From Azadirachta indica (Eukaryota > Streptophyta > Magnoliopsida > Sapindales > Meliaceae): a stretch of DNA of 64,000 nt. The stretch is taken from positions 1,604,966-1,668,965 of the forward strand of contig CM040446.1 of assembly GCA_022749755.1 (NCBI GenBank), written 5' to 3'. Within the stretch, counting starts at the first letter, position 1, and each line of letters begins with the position of its first letter. The position numbers were made by a program, and so were the translations under genes. The notes under the pieces were generated by a model. That model did not search any database, was not told the origin of the DNA, and saw only the letters and a program-made list of their open reading frames with translations. Of this stretch, positions 35,904-46,639 are shown in pieces.

Positions 35904-36965
35904 CTGCTGTTCGAGAAAGCATCCAACTATAATCATCAGAAATAAGCCACACATAGTAATCTAGTAATCCCTTTTCCTTGGTACAAGAAATCTTTGCTCT
36001 TACAGCCTTAACGTCATCAAAACTAATCCAAGTTGTCCCAAATGAGCAGTAATTCACCACATATGTCGCATTGAACATGGCATTAGCTCCATATTCCTCC
36101 ATGTAATTTCTTATTTCTCTGTATCTCAGAAATCCTTCTGTTGTGATATCTGGTCCTGTTGCTGGGGCACCAATTCCGTTTTCCTCAGGATTCACAAGCT
36201 TCCATACATAAGGAAAAGGCAAACACAAAACCAACTTATCAGCTGGCAATGCTCCTGTCAATCCATAAGCCCTAATCTCCTAATTAGAATTGAGAGCAAG
36301 ATTTGGATCATACAGAACTGCATGAGCGCTTGTAAAATTATCCCAGTTAGGCTTGGAATACTCACTAGCTATAAAATGAAACCAGTTCAAGTTTCATTGC
36401 ATCGAGTCAATGGGATAAGTTCCCAGAACTCTCCTTAGTGAATAATCAACTCTTGCAGTCAAGATTAGCTGTGGCAGGCTAGAGTTTCTTGCTTCTAAGT
36501 CAATGAAAAATCTCCATTCTTCCAAGAGCAGACTCATGTCATACAAATCAGAGCTTGTGTGTGCAGAAACCGAAAAAATCCAGGCCCTGGAAGCCATAAA
36601 CAGCCTGGCTGCTTTTATTGAGGAGTCAACGAGAGATTTTCTGAAGAATTCCTCACCATGGAAGAAAAAGTTGAATATTTTCAAGGGATTTCTCTAATGG
36701 AAAAACTGTTGTGACTGCTGGGTTCTTTTGTTTGACAGTTGCTGTGAAGTTTCAGAATCGCTTTCATCTTCAGGAGAAAAGAAATTCGACAAGAAGTTGA
36801 ATTAATACCAGCAAAAAAACAAGTCATACAAGTGAAGAGAGCAGAATTTACGTCCGAAATGGGGAAATCGGTGACTGAATACCAGATCCACCTCGGATCC
36901 AAGCTTGTGATTTTGCAAGGCTGAATTCTGGGGAAGATGAAAATGAGTATAATTTTGGATACCAC
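35904..36965 (-). pseudogene. Locus I: GH18 ectodomain, start lost, kinase missing
   Basis: On the minus strand the ancestral start codon reads GTG (36965-36963) before VSKIILIFIF. The first frame carries RWIWYSVTDFP, INSALFTCM and NSTS, then shifts. A second frame (36684-36394) holds SLVDSSIKAARLF, MSLLLEEWR and SLPQLILTARVDYS and ends at a TGA in the QRNLDW region. The third (36261-35904) holds [51 protein letters not shown] and WMLSRTAG up to a normal splice donor. Downstream, where exons 2-7 should lie, there is the LTR copy and its flanking repeats. Confidence 0.85.
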
Positions 36966-37629
36966 TGATGCAAGCTAGCAGCTTAAAGCATGCATTCCGT
37001 TGGTTTAGAAATGAAAAACTACATATATGACCATCCAAAGCATAAAAACGACATCCCATTCTTGATTCATCAATTTATTCATAGAAGATACTCATCTCCC
37101 ATGAATGTTTGCATTTGCTTCAAAAGTTGAATCAGCAATTTTCTGTATAAGAACTATATTAAAAAAACAAAAACTCCTTGAACTCTCTTCAAAGTTACAC
37201 AACATTAATTTAATTTTGATCAAAATTAAAGTTAATTTTGGTGTCAAATCCCAGTCACGTATAAAGTGTATATTTTAAGGGGTTGGAGGTAAGGATGAAA
37301 CAGAAAATCCAAAACTATAGGTTCAAATAAGTTGATTGAATTCCTTGATTATATAATAAATGCTAGTAGGAAATTTTTAAATTTGAAATCGTATTATCAT
37401 AATTAAAGAGTCATTTCAGTACAAATATATATTTGCTTACTTCATCCAGCCATTGGCTCTTGGCTTCTCTGACATCTGTAGGTCCATAATCCTATACTGA
37501 CAAATCTTAAATTAACATCCCAGAATTAGAATATAAAAAACCATCCATTTACAGGAACAAAAAAGCAATTACGAAAATAATATTATCCAGCCGGAATTCC
37601 AGGATTAGTAATTCTGCAAAAGCATTCAT
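36966..37629. other. Spacer between I and J
   Basis: Upstream flank of I and 3' flank of J (both minus strand). No gene is recognised. No convincing polyadenylation signal can be singled out in such AT-rich sequence. Confidence 0.4.
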
Positions 37630-40600
37630 TCATCTAGCTACCACTTCTGAAACTGTTGCATCATTTACAGAAAATATATCCGCTTGCGATGGAGATTTAT
37701 TTGCTTCATCTTCAGCAGATGGTTTCGAGAAAGCAGGCCTTTTAGGAATCATTACGTCAGCGGTTTCATTTTTCAGCATAAAGAAAACTTCTAGCATGGA
37801 AGGTCTGTCATTTGGACTTTCCTGGACACATAACAGAGCTATCTGCAAACATCTCATCAATTTACACGATGAATCTGTATCGTCTAGTGATTGATCAACA
37901 AACTCCACGCCATTACCATCTTTCCATAGATCATACGCCTGAAATTGTTCACAATTGATTGTCAATTAATGTAGTTCAAATGTTGTATGTTGATCTTGTA
38001 GAGTATATAGGAAGATTTATTGAAGGAACTTACATGCTCCAGCAGGCTTAAATTTTCATTCTGGCCATATAAAAATGAAACCTTTTTGCCACTTATGATT
38101 TGCAGAAGTAAAACTCCGAAACTGTAAACATCAGATTTGGTGGAGTATATGCCTCTTTTAACAGATTCAGGAGGAACATAACCGCTGCATATTTGGAATA
38201 ATTTTAAGAAATGAACATGAAAATGATAAAAAAGAAAATAATAGGATCTTATACATAAACGCTTACTACGTTCCAACAATTCTTCCTGTGTTCGCCTCAA
38301 GATTATCCTTTGCAAAAATTCTAGCCATGCCGAAATCTGATATTTTAGGCTTCATATCATCATCTAATAACACATTGCTAGCTTTTAAGTCACGATGGAT
38401 AATAGTTAATCTGGAGTATTCTTGGAGATACAGAAGTCCTTGAGTAATCCCTTCAATGATATGAACTCGTTTTCTCCAATCTAAAGTATACCTTCTGATG
38501 GGATCTGATAAAGTTTAATTATGCAAAATCAGTAATAATGTTACTAGAAAACTTTAATCTTGCAAATGAATGCATGATATTATAGAATGAAATTCAGACC
38601 AAAAAGGTAAAAGTCAAGGCTTTTATTATGCATGTACTCGTAGACGAGCATTTGTTCTTCTCCGTCAGTGCAAAAACCCGAGACTCTGGCAAGATTTACG
38701 TGTTGTAGCTTCGCGGTAAGCATGACTTCATTTGCAAACTCCTCGTATCCTTGAGCAGATGTTTTTGATAGTTTTTTAACTGCTATTTCTTGTCCATTTT
38801 GTAGCACACCCTGGACGAAAACACACGAGTTTGTCACATTTCTCCAAGAATTAATACTGTCCAACAAACTAACAATATTTACTTGATTGTTGGGTTCAGA
38901 TCTTTACAACGATATGCTACCTTATAAACAGGACCATATCCACCCTCTCCAAGCTTGTTTTTGAAAGAAAATTTATCAGTAGCTGCCTCAACTTCAGCCA
39001 AACTATAGACCGTCAGATTAGGAACATTGTTATTGAAATCTCCAGCAGCTGCAGGATATGTTACCTTGCTCTTTGATTCTTTAACTGAGTCCACATTTTC
39101 TATCAGCCAAGAAACACAAAAAGAATGGGAGAAAAATTAAGGTTTAAATTGGCAAGTTTTTCTACTCCTGCGAACAAAACATAGACAATTTCACAAGTTA
39201 ATTACCTTTTGATTTTAGCTTTCTCATCCAGCAGTAGTAATATAGCAGAAATCCTAAAAGGACAATGCCAGCTGCAGTTGTAGACAAAATGATTGCTAAT
39301 AACTTCCCTGTATTTTTTCCATTTTTACTGCCCACTTCGGCTGAAAATAAGATAATTCATATTACTATTGCACTAGACTATGCCGCAGCTTAACATTTAA
39401 GGATGCTTCAGGTATTTCCATAAGAATCGGTGACTTATATGTTATACTTGAAGAAATATTATGCTTATTTACAAAAATATAAAAAATAGGATTCCAGCTG
39501 TCTAATAATTAATAGCAGCGAAGTCACCACTTAGCCTTTTGTGCCGGCCTAATAACTGCTCTAAGCAATTAAAAGTTATAGATATTACCTAAATTTGGTA
39601 ATCACAACCAATTTGTTGCCTTCAAGCTTAAACCATTGTATTTTCAAACAGATTAGAAACATTTGAAGCTTTAGCTTAATTTACCTGCAGCTTGAGAAAG
39701 CACCCAATTACCATCATCATAACGAACTTGCCAAACAACATAACCAAGAAGATTCTTCTCCTTAGCATAAGAAACCTTAATTTTCACAACATCAACACCG
39801 TCGAAACCAATCCAGGTTGTTCCAATTGTGCAATAATTCACCACATATGTTGCATTGAACATGACATTAATCTTGTTTCTCTCTATGTAACTCTTTATCT
39901 CCCTGTAGCTCACATCTCCTGACCCCCTAATCGCCGGCCCTGTTGCCGGCGCTCCGACGCCGTTCTGTTCAGTATTCTTAAGCGTCCAAGCATATCCGAA
40001 GAAGGGTATCAGCAGAACCAGCTTGTTGGACGACACGCCACTGGTGATCCAAGCTCTTATGAAATAATCTGTGTTGGCAGAACCGGTTGGATCGTATAGA
40101 GCTGCATGAGCGCCAGTGAAATTTACCGACTGTGGCATGTGGTAGTTAACTGCTCGAACGTGAATCCAGTTCAGGTTTTTTTGTATTGAATCTGAGGGAT
40201 AGCTTATTGAACCTACGCGTGGAGAGGAATGAACTGATGCCGTTAAAATCAGCTGTACCTGGCTGGTGGTTTTAGCTTCTGCTTCTGCTGCAACTCTCCA
40301 TTCTTCGAAGAGGATCCCCATGTTGAACATATCAGAACTTGTGTTTGCACCATACCAATAAAAATTCAGGCCCTGGAAGCCATAAACCCTGGCTCTTCTT
40401 ATCGAAGAGTCGATAAAAGATTTCCTCGAAATGGAATTGTGCAACATGGAAGAAATAGTCGAGTAGCTTGCGTTAACTCCTCCAATGGAAAGAAGTGTTG
40501 TGACAGATGGGTTCTTCTGTCTCACGATGGTTGTGAAACTGGAGAATTGGGATTCATCTGAAGGAGAGACAAGAAGCTGGAAGGAAGTTGAATTGATAGA

Positions 40601-40807
40601 AGCAAAAGCACAGAGAAGATGAGTGAAGAGAGCAGAATTTATGTCCGAAATAGTGAAGAGAGTCGCACCATTTATGTCTGGACTCATAGACTGACTTCCT
40701 TGGTCCCAGTAACCTGCCCTGATCCATGTTTGTGCTTTTGCAGGAACCACTTCTGTAAAGATAAAGATATGGTAGAAGAGGATGACAATGAAAATTTTGG
40801 ATACCAT
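37630..40807 (-). CDS. Locus J: intact GH18 chitinase-like receptor kinase
   Basis: Seven exons on the minus strand (40807-39685, 39340-39206, 39099-38921, 38810-38600, 38504-38267, 38184-38034, 37938-37630) join in frame to 2346 bases, 781 residues plus stop, all with GT..AG borders. Residues 1-27 are a signal peptide ([12 protein letters not shown]). GH18 runs to about residue 370: [38 protein letters not shown] (all acidic catalytic residues lost), [27 protein letters not shown] and [10 protein letters not shown]. Helix: [13 protein letters not shown]. Kinase: [45 protein letters not shown] (Ser for the usual Tyr) and [12 protein letters not shown]. It should sit in the plasma membrane, sense an apoplastic ligand and phosphorylate Ser/Thr; ligand unknown. 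Tobacco CHRK1 is the described precedent. It has about 11 extra residues near position 40 compared with K. Confidence 0.93.
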
Positions 40808-41239
40808 TGAAGAAAGCTAATTTTTCAAGCATATCCTCTAGTGATTCAGAGATGAAAATTGTGTAAATACCCGCCATGTTGTAAAGATCATGTTGGGATC
40901 ACTCTCAACCACCCAAATTAATAATTTCTAATATTTATTTCTATATAAGTAAGTACCAATCATTTTTTGTTTTTTAAAAAATATTTTTATATATTTTACA
41001 TTTAGAATTAAACAGTCGTCTTCTGCAAACGTTGACATCTTTAAGTTATAAATTGGTCTACATTTAGTTATATCTTTAACGATAAAACAAAACTAATTTA
41101 ATATAAAACAAAGCTTACTTGTAAAAAACAGTTCTCTTAATTTAGTAACTGAATTACGTACGTACTAACAACTAATATCTAAACTAAATTTTAATAATCT
41201 CCGTCATGATTTCTTCAAACATGATTTTCAGAAATCCTA

Positions 41240-41400
41240 TATCTTACAGCTCGGACGTCATCAAAGCCACTCCAAGCTTGTCCCAATAGAGCAAAAATTC
41301 CATGTTTCATTGTTCATGACACTTAACATTGGGATCGTAGTTGTCAATATAATTCTTAATTTCCCTATGCAGCTGGCACTAGTCCAATTTGAGTAAGATT
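41240..41400 (-). pseudogene. GH18 C-terminal remnant upstream of J
   Basis: On the minus strand, pieces resembling YREIKNYI (about 41380) and NFCSIGTSLEW with FDDVRAV (about 41320-41245) match the last part of the GH18 exon, with stops. An equivalent remnant lies at 45750-45930. It is the trace of an older copy that predates the J/K duplication. Confidence 0.6.
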
Positions 41401-41422
41401 ATTTATTAGACCATTCAATCAC

Positions 41423-41735
41423 ATTAATTTGTCCATCTGATTCCTGAAATTCTTTCTGTTTAACTGGATGGTGTTATTGTTCTTCCTCTAGACCTTTAAC
41501 AATGACCTCTATCCTCCTTCCATACGATTGGACCAATTTAATTCTCCACCAGCCTTCCAACTGTCCTCCTTCATCAATTAATTTGTTCATCTGATACCTA
41601 AAATTCTCTCTGTTTTAATTAGATGGTGGAATTGTTCTTCCTCTAGACGTTTAACAATATCCTCGCTCCCCCCCCCATACGATTGGAAAAATTTAATTCT
41701 CCACCAGTCTTACAACTGTCCTCCTTCATCAATTA
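41423..41735. repeat. Tandem ~154-bp duplication in spacer
   Basis: Two units, starting at 41423 and 41577 (both ATTAATTTGT(C/T)CATCTGAT), share TTGTTCTTCCTCTAGAC and CATACGATTGGA. The K spacer has this segment once (about 45958-46120), so the doubling came after the J/K duplication or was lost in K. Confidence 0.8.
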
Positions 41736-42196
41736 CTATCTTTCCAACCTGTTTTGAACGTTTGCCTCTATTCTCTTTCAAAATGAACTGTATTTGCTCC
41801 TTAGTGCTCATAAGAGAATAAAATTTTTGACTTCAACAGTTAAGTCTTTCTAAAATATAAATAATCATATTAAAAAAAGACAAAGAACTTCTGTAGTCTT
41901 GAAATTAACTTCTAATACCACTGTTGTTATCAAAATTTTGTTACATTGAATGTTGAATAGTGACATAATTCTCTCTCTTCTATTTTCTTTCCCACTTTTT
42001 CTTCTTCTATCGTGTTTTTCGCTTCCCAATTTAATTCTGTTTTTCCTCCCAATTTCCCAAATTTGTTTCCCAATGCTCTTTTATCTAAGTGATCCAATCC
42101 TATACTGACTAACCTGTAATTAACATATCAGAATTAGAACATAAAAAACCACCCATTTGCAAATTCCAGGATTAATAATTCTGCAAAAGCCTTCAC

Positions 42197-45100
42197 TCAT
42201 CTAGCTACCACTTCTGAAACTGTTGCATCATTTACAGAAAATATATCCGCTTGCGATGGAGATTTATTTGCTTCATCTTCAGCAGTTGGTTTCGAGAAAG
42301 CAGGCTTTTTAGAAATCATTATGTCAGTGGTTTCATTTTTTAGCATAAAGAAAACTTCTAGCATAGAAGGTCTGTCATTTGGACTTTGCTGGACACATAG
42401 CAGAGCTATCTGCAAACATCTCATCAATTTACACGATGAATCTGTATCGTCGAGTGATTGATCAACAAACTCCCTGCCTTTACCATCTTTCCACAGATCA
42501 TACGCCTGAAATTGTTGAAAATTGGTTGTCAATTAATGTAGTTCAAATGATGTATTTTGATCTTGTACAGTATATAGGAAGAGTTATTGAAGAAACTTAC
42601 ATGCTCCAGCAGGCTTAAATTTTCATTCTGGTCATATAAAAATGAAACCTTTTTGCCACTTATGATTTGCAGAAGTAAAACTCCGAAACTGTAAACATCA
42701 GATTTGGTGGAACATATGCCTCTTTTGACATATTCAGGAGGAACATAAACACTGCATAATTGGAATAATTTTAAGAAATCAGCATGAAAATGAAAAAAAA
42801 AAAAAAAAAAGGATCTTACACATAAATGCTTACTATTTTCCAACAATTCTTCCTGTGTTCGCCTCAAAATTATCTTTTGCAAAAATTCTAGCCATGCCAA
42901 AATCTGATATTTTGGGCTTCATATCATCATCTAATAACACATTGCTAGCTTTCAAGTCATGATGAATAATAGCTGATTTGGAGAATTCCAGGAGATACAG
43001 AAGTCCTTGTGTAACTCCCTTAATGATATGAACTCGTTTTCTCCAATCTAAAATGTACCTTCTGATGGGATCTGATAAAGTTTAATTATGCAAAATTAGT
43101 AATAATGTTACTAGAATACTTCAATTTTGCAAATGAATGCATGAAATAGAAATAAAATTCAGACCAAAACGGTAATAGTCCAGGCTTTTGTTAGGCATGT
43201 ATTCATAAATGAGCAGTTGTTCTTCTCTATCAGTGCAAAAACCCAAAACTCTGTCAAGATTTACGTGTGGTAGCTTAGCAGTAAGCATGACTTCATTCAC
43301 AAACTCCTCGTATCCTTGAGTAGATGTTTTTGAGAGTTTCTTCGCTGCAATTTCCTGTCCATTTTTCAATATACCCTGAAAAAATACGCCCAAGTCTGTT
43401 ACATTTCTCTAGAAATTCTGCCAACAAAACGAACAACATTTACTTGGTAGTTGTGTTTAGATCTTTACAACGATATGCTAACTTATAAACAGGACCATAT
43501 CCGCCCTCTCCAAGATTGTTTTCAAAAGAAAATTTATCAGTAGCAGCCTCAATTTCAGCCAAACTATAGACCGTCAGATTAGGAGCATTATTATTAAAAT
43601 CTCCAGCGCCTGCAGGGCATGTTACTCTGCTCTTTGATTCTTTAACTAAGTCCACATTTTCTATCAACCAAGAAACACAAGAAAATGGGAGAAATATTAA
43701 GGTTTAGATCGGCAATTTTTTCACTGCTAGCAACAAAAGATAGACAAATTCACATGTTACCTTTTGATTTTAACTTTCTCATCCAGCAGTCGTAATATAG
43801 CAGAAATCCTGAAAGGACAATACCAGCTGCAGCTGTAGGCAAAATGATTGCTAGTAACGTCCCTGAATTTTTCCCATTTTTACTGCCCACTTCAGCTGAA
43901 AATTAAGATAATTCGCTTTATTAATTAGGGTTGCTACATTATATGTATTAGAGTATGCACCTTAACAATGAAGAAAACTTCAGGTATTTCCGTAGGAATC
44001 GGTGACTTATATTTTATAGATGAAGAAATATTATCCTTATTTGTAAAAAGGTAAAAAATAGGGATTCCAGCTAGCTAATCAATATAGGCCAAATCACCAT
44101 TTGGCCTTTTATGCCGGCCTAATAACTGCTCTAAAAAATTAAAAATTATAATATATAACCTAAATTTGGTAATCAGAATGCCTTCAAGCTTAAATCATTG
44201 TACTTGCAAACAGATTAGAAAATTTAAAGTTCTTGCTTAATTTACCTGCAGCTTGAGAAAGCACCCACTTATCATCATCATCATAAGGAACTTGCCAAAC
44301 AACATAACCAAGCAGATTCTTATCCTTAGCATAAGAAACCTTAATTTTACCAACCTCAACACCATCAAAACCAATCCAGGATGTCCCGACTGTGCAATAA
44401 TTCACCACATAAGTTGCATTGTATACAACAGTAGCCTTATATCTCTCTATGTAACTCTTTATGTCCTTGTAGCTCATATCTCCTTCGTCCATAATCGCCG
44501 GCCCAGTTGCCGGCGCTCTGATGCCGTTCTGTTTAGGATTCTCAAGCTTCCAAGCATATCCGTAGAAGAGTAACGCCAGAACCAGCTTGTTCGACGATAC
44601 GTTGCGGTGATCCAAGTTCTTATGCAGGAATCTGTGTTGACAGAACTGGTTGGATCGTATAGAGCTGCATGAGCGCCAGTGAAATTTTCCCACACTGGCC
44701 TGTAGTAGTCATATGCCATAACGTGAATCCAGTTCCGGATTTTTTGTATTGAATATGAGGGAAACCTTGTTGAATCTGAGCGTGGAGTGAATTGAACTGA
44801 TGCCGTTAAAATCTGCTGTGCCTGGCTGCTGCTTTTAGCTTCCTCTTCTGCTGCAACTCTCGATTCTTCGAAGAGAATCCCCATGTTAAACATATCAGAT
44901 CTTGTGTTTGCAGACGCCCAACTTAAATCCAGGCACAGGGAGCCGTAAACCCTGGCTGTTCTTATCGAAGAGTCGATAAAAGATTTCCTTGAAGAGGAAT
45001 TGCTCACCAAGGAAGAAAAAGTTAAGTAGTTTGCAGTTCCTCCTCCAATGGAAAGAAGTGTTGTGACAGATGGGTGCTTCTGTCTGACCGTGGCCGTGAA

Positions 45101-45340
45101 ATTAGGGATTTGGGATTCATCTGAAGGAGAGTAAAGAGAAAGCTGGAAGGAAGTTGAATCGACAAAAGCAAAAGCGCAGAGAAGATGAGTGAAGAGAGCA
45201 GAATTTATGTCCGAACTCGGAAACTCACTGCCCGAATACCAGTAACGGGCTCTGATCCATGTTTGTGCGTTCGCAGGAAGCACTTATGTAAAGAGAAAGA
45301 CATGATAGAAGAGGATGACAATGAAAATTTCGGATACCAT
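42197..45340 (-). pseudogene. Locus K: tandem copy of J, inactivated
   Basis: Same exon layout as J, offset by about 4.53 kb. The ATG at 45340 opens [17 protein letters not shown], then TAA stands where J has GAA (Glu). GH18 is open from 45283: [42 protein letters not shown] (no glutamate), VMAYDYYRP and [11 protein letters not shown] frameshift at about 44610 precedes NKLVLALLFYGYAWKLENP, and the exon ends at 44246. The membrane helix is at about 43900-43770. The kinase exons all stay open but are altered: [16 protein letters not shown], and HHD in place of HRD (about 42960), which predicts poor catalysis, and GK for GT before PPEY. The last exon ends at 42197. It is a recent pseudogene, or at best a kinase-dead fragment. 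Confidence 0.87.
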
Positions 45341-46570
45341 TGAAGAAAGCTAATTTTTCAAGCATATCCTCTAGTGAATTTAGAGATGAATATTGTTTAA
45401 ATACCCGCCATGTTGTAAGGATCATGTTGGGATCACTCTCAACCACCCAAATTAATATTTTCTAATATATATTTCTATATAAGTAAATACCAATCATTTT
45501 TTGTTTTTTAAAAAATATATTTATGTATTTTACATTTAGAATTAAACGGTCCGCTTTTGCAAACGTTGATATCTTTAAAATATAAATTGGCTTACATTTA
45601 GTTATATCTTTAACGATAAAACAAAACTAATTTAATTTAAAACAAAGCTCACTTCTTGTAAAAAACAGTTCTCTTAATTTAATACAGAATTACGTACGTA
45701 CTAAAAAAAAATATCTAAATTATGTTTTCAAAATCTCCGTCATGATTTCTTCAAACATGATTTGCAGAAATCCTATATCTTACAGCTCGGACGTTATCAA
45801 AGCCACGCCAAGCTTGTAACAATGCAGCAAAAATTCCATGTTTCATTGTTCATAACAATAACATTGGGATCGTAGTTGTAAATATAATTCTTGATTTCCC
45901 TTATGCAGCTAGAACTAGTCCAATTTGAGTAAGACTATTTATTCGACCATTCAATGGCATTAATTTGTCCATCTGATACGTTAAATTCTCTCTGTTTTAA
46001 TTGGATGGTGGAATTGTTCTTCCTCTAGACTTTTAACAATGACCTCTCTCCCCCTCCCATACGATTGGAAAAATTTAATTCTCCACCAGTCTTCCAACTG
46101 TCCTCCTTCATCAATTACTATCTTTCCAACCCGTTTTGAACTTTTGCCTCTATTCTCTTTCAAAATGAGCTGTATTTGCTCCTTAGTGCTCATAAGAGAA
46201 TAAAATTTTTGACTTCAACAGTTAAGTCTTTCTAAAATATAAATAATCATATTAAAAAAAGACAGAACTTTTGTAGTCTTGAAATTAGCTTCTAATACCA
46301 CTGTCGTTATCAAAATTTTGTTACATTGAACGTTGAATAGTGACATAATTCTCTCTCTTCTATTTTCTTTACCACTTTTTCTTCATCTATCGTGTTTTTC
46401 GCTTCCCAATTTAATTCTGTTTTTCCTCTCAATTTCCCAAATTTGTTTCCCAATGCTCTGTTATCTAAGTGATCCAATCCTATACTGACTAACCTGTAAT
46501 TAACATATCAGAATTAGAACATAAAAAACCACCCATTTGCAGATTCCAGGATTAATAATTCTGCAAAGAC
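45341..46570. repeat. K upstream spacer, copy of J upstream spacer
   Basis: Colinear with 40808-42180 but without the second 154-bp unit. It contains the GH18 remnant at 45750-45930 and runs on, exactly as in J, into the 3' flank of the next minus-strand copy (GATCCAATCCTATACTGAC at about 46471). Confidence 0.75.
45750..45930 (-). pseudogene. GH18 C-terminal remnant upstream of K
   Basis: Counterpart of 41240-41400 with the same eroded GH18 C-terminal segment, now with a base change in the GTSLEW-like part. Confidence 0.55.
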
Positions 46571-46574
46571 CTTC

Positions 46575-46620
46575 GCTCATCTAGCTACCACTTCTGAAAC
46601 TTTTGGATACCGTTAATGCA
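46575..46620 (-). pseudogene. Locus L: collapsed third tandem copy
   Basis: The last codons of the kinase (SEVVAR stop, 46578-46595 on the minus strand) run directly into the bases that flank the start codon of GH18 exon 1 (TTTTGGATACC, with the ATG position changed). The whole gene body, about 3.2 kb in J, has been deleted, leaving stop and start side by side. Beyond it, the upstream flank resumes (AAGCATATCTTCTA as in J and K). Confidence 0.75.
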
Positions 46621-46639
46621 AGCTGCTTCTTCAAGCATA

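Larger units (their letters stand above)
40808..42196. repeat. J upstream spacer, duplicated upstream of K
   Basis: Colinear with 45341-46570, with high similarity throughout, as expected for the J/K tandem duplication. It holds a conserved TATA-like TTATATAG on the minus strand (about 40942-40950; counterpart about 45477), the GH18 remnant at 41240-41400 and a doubled ~154-bp stretch at 41423-41735. Confidence 0.75.

Noticed and set aside
45225..45283. Locus K GH18 frame starting at 45283 taken as a real start
   Set aside because: That codon is GTG directly after the TAA that ends the true leader (ATG 45340). It is the tail of a broken gene, not an initiation site.
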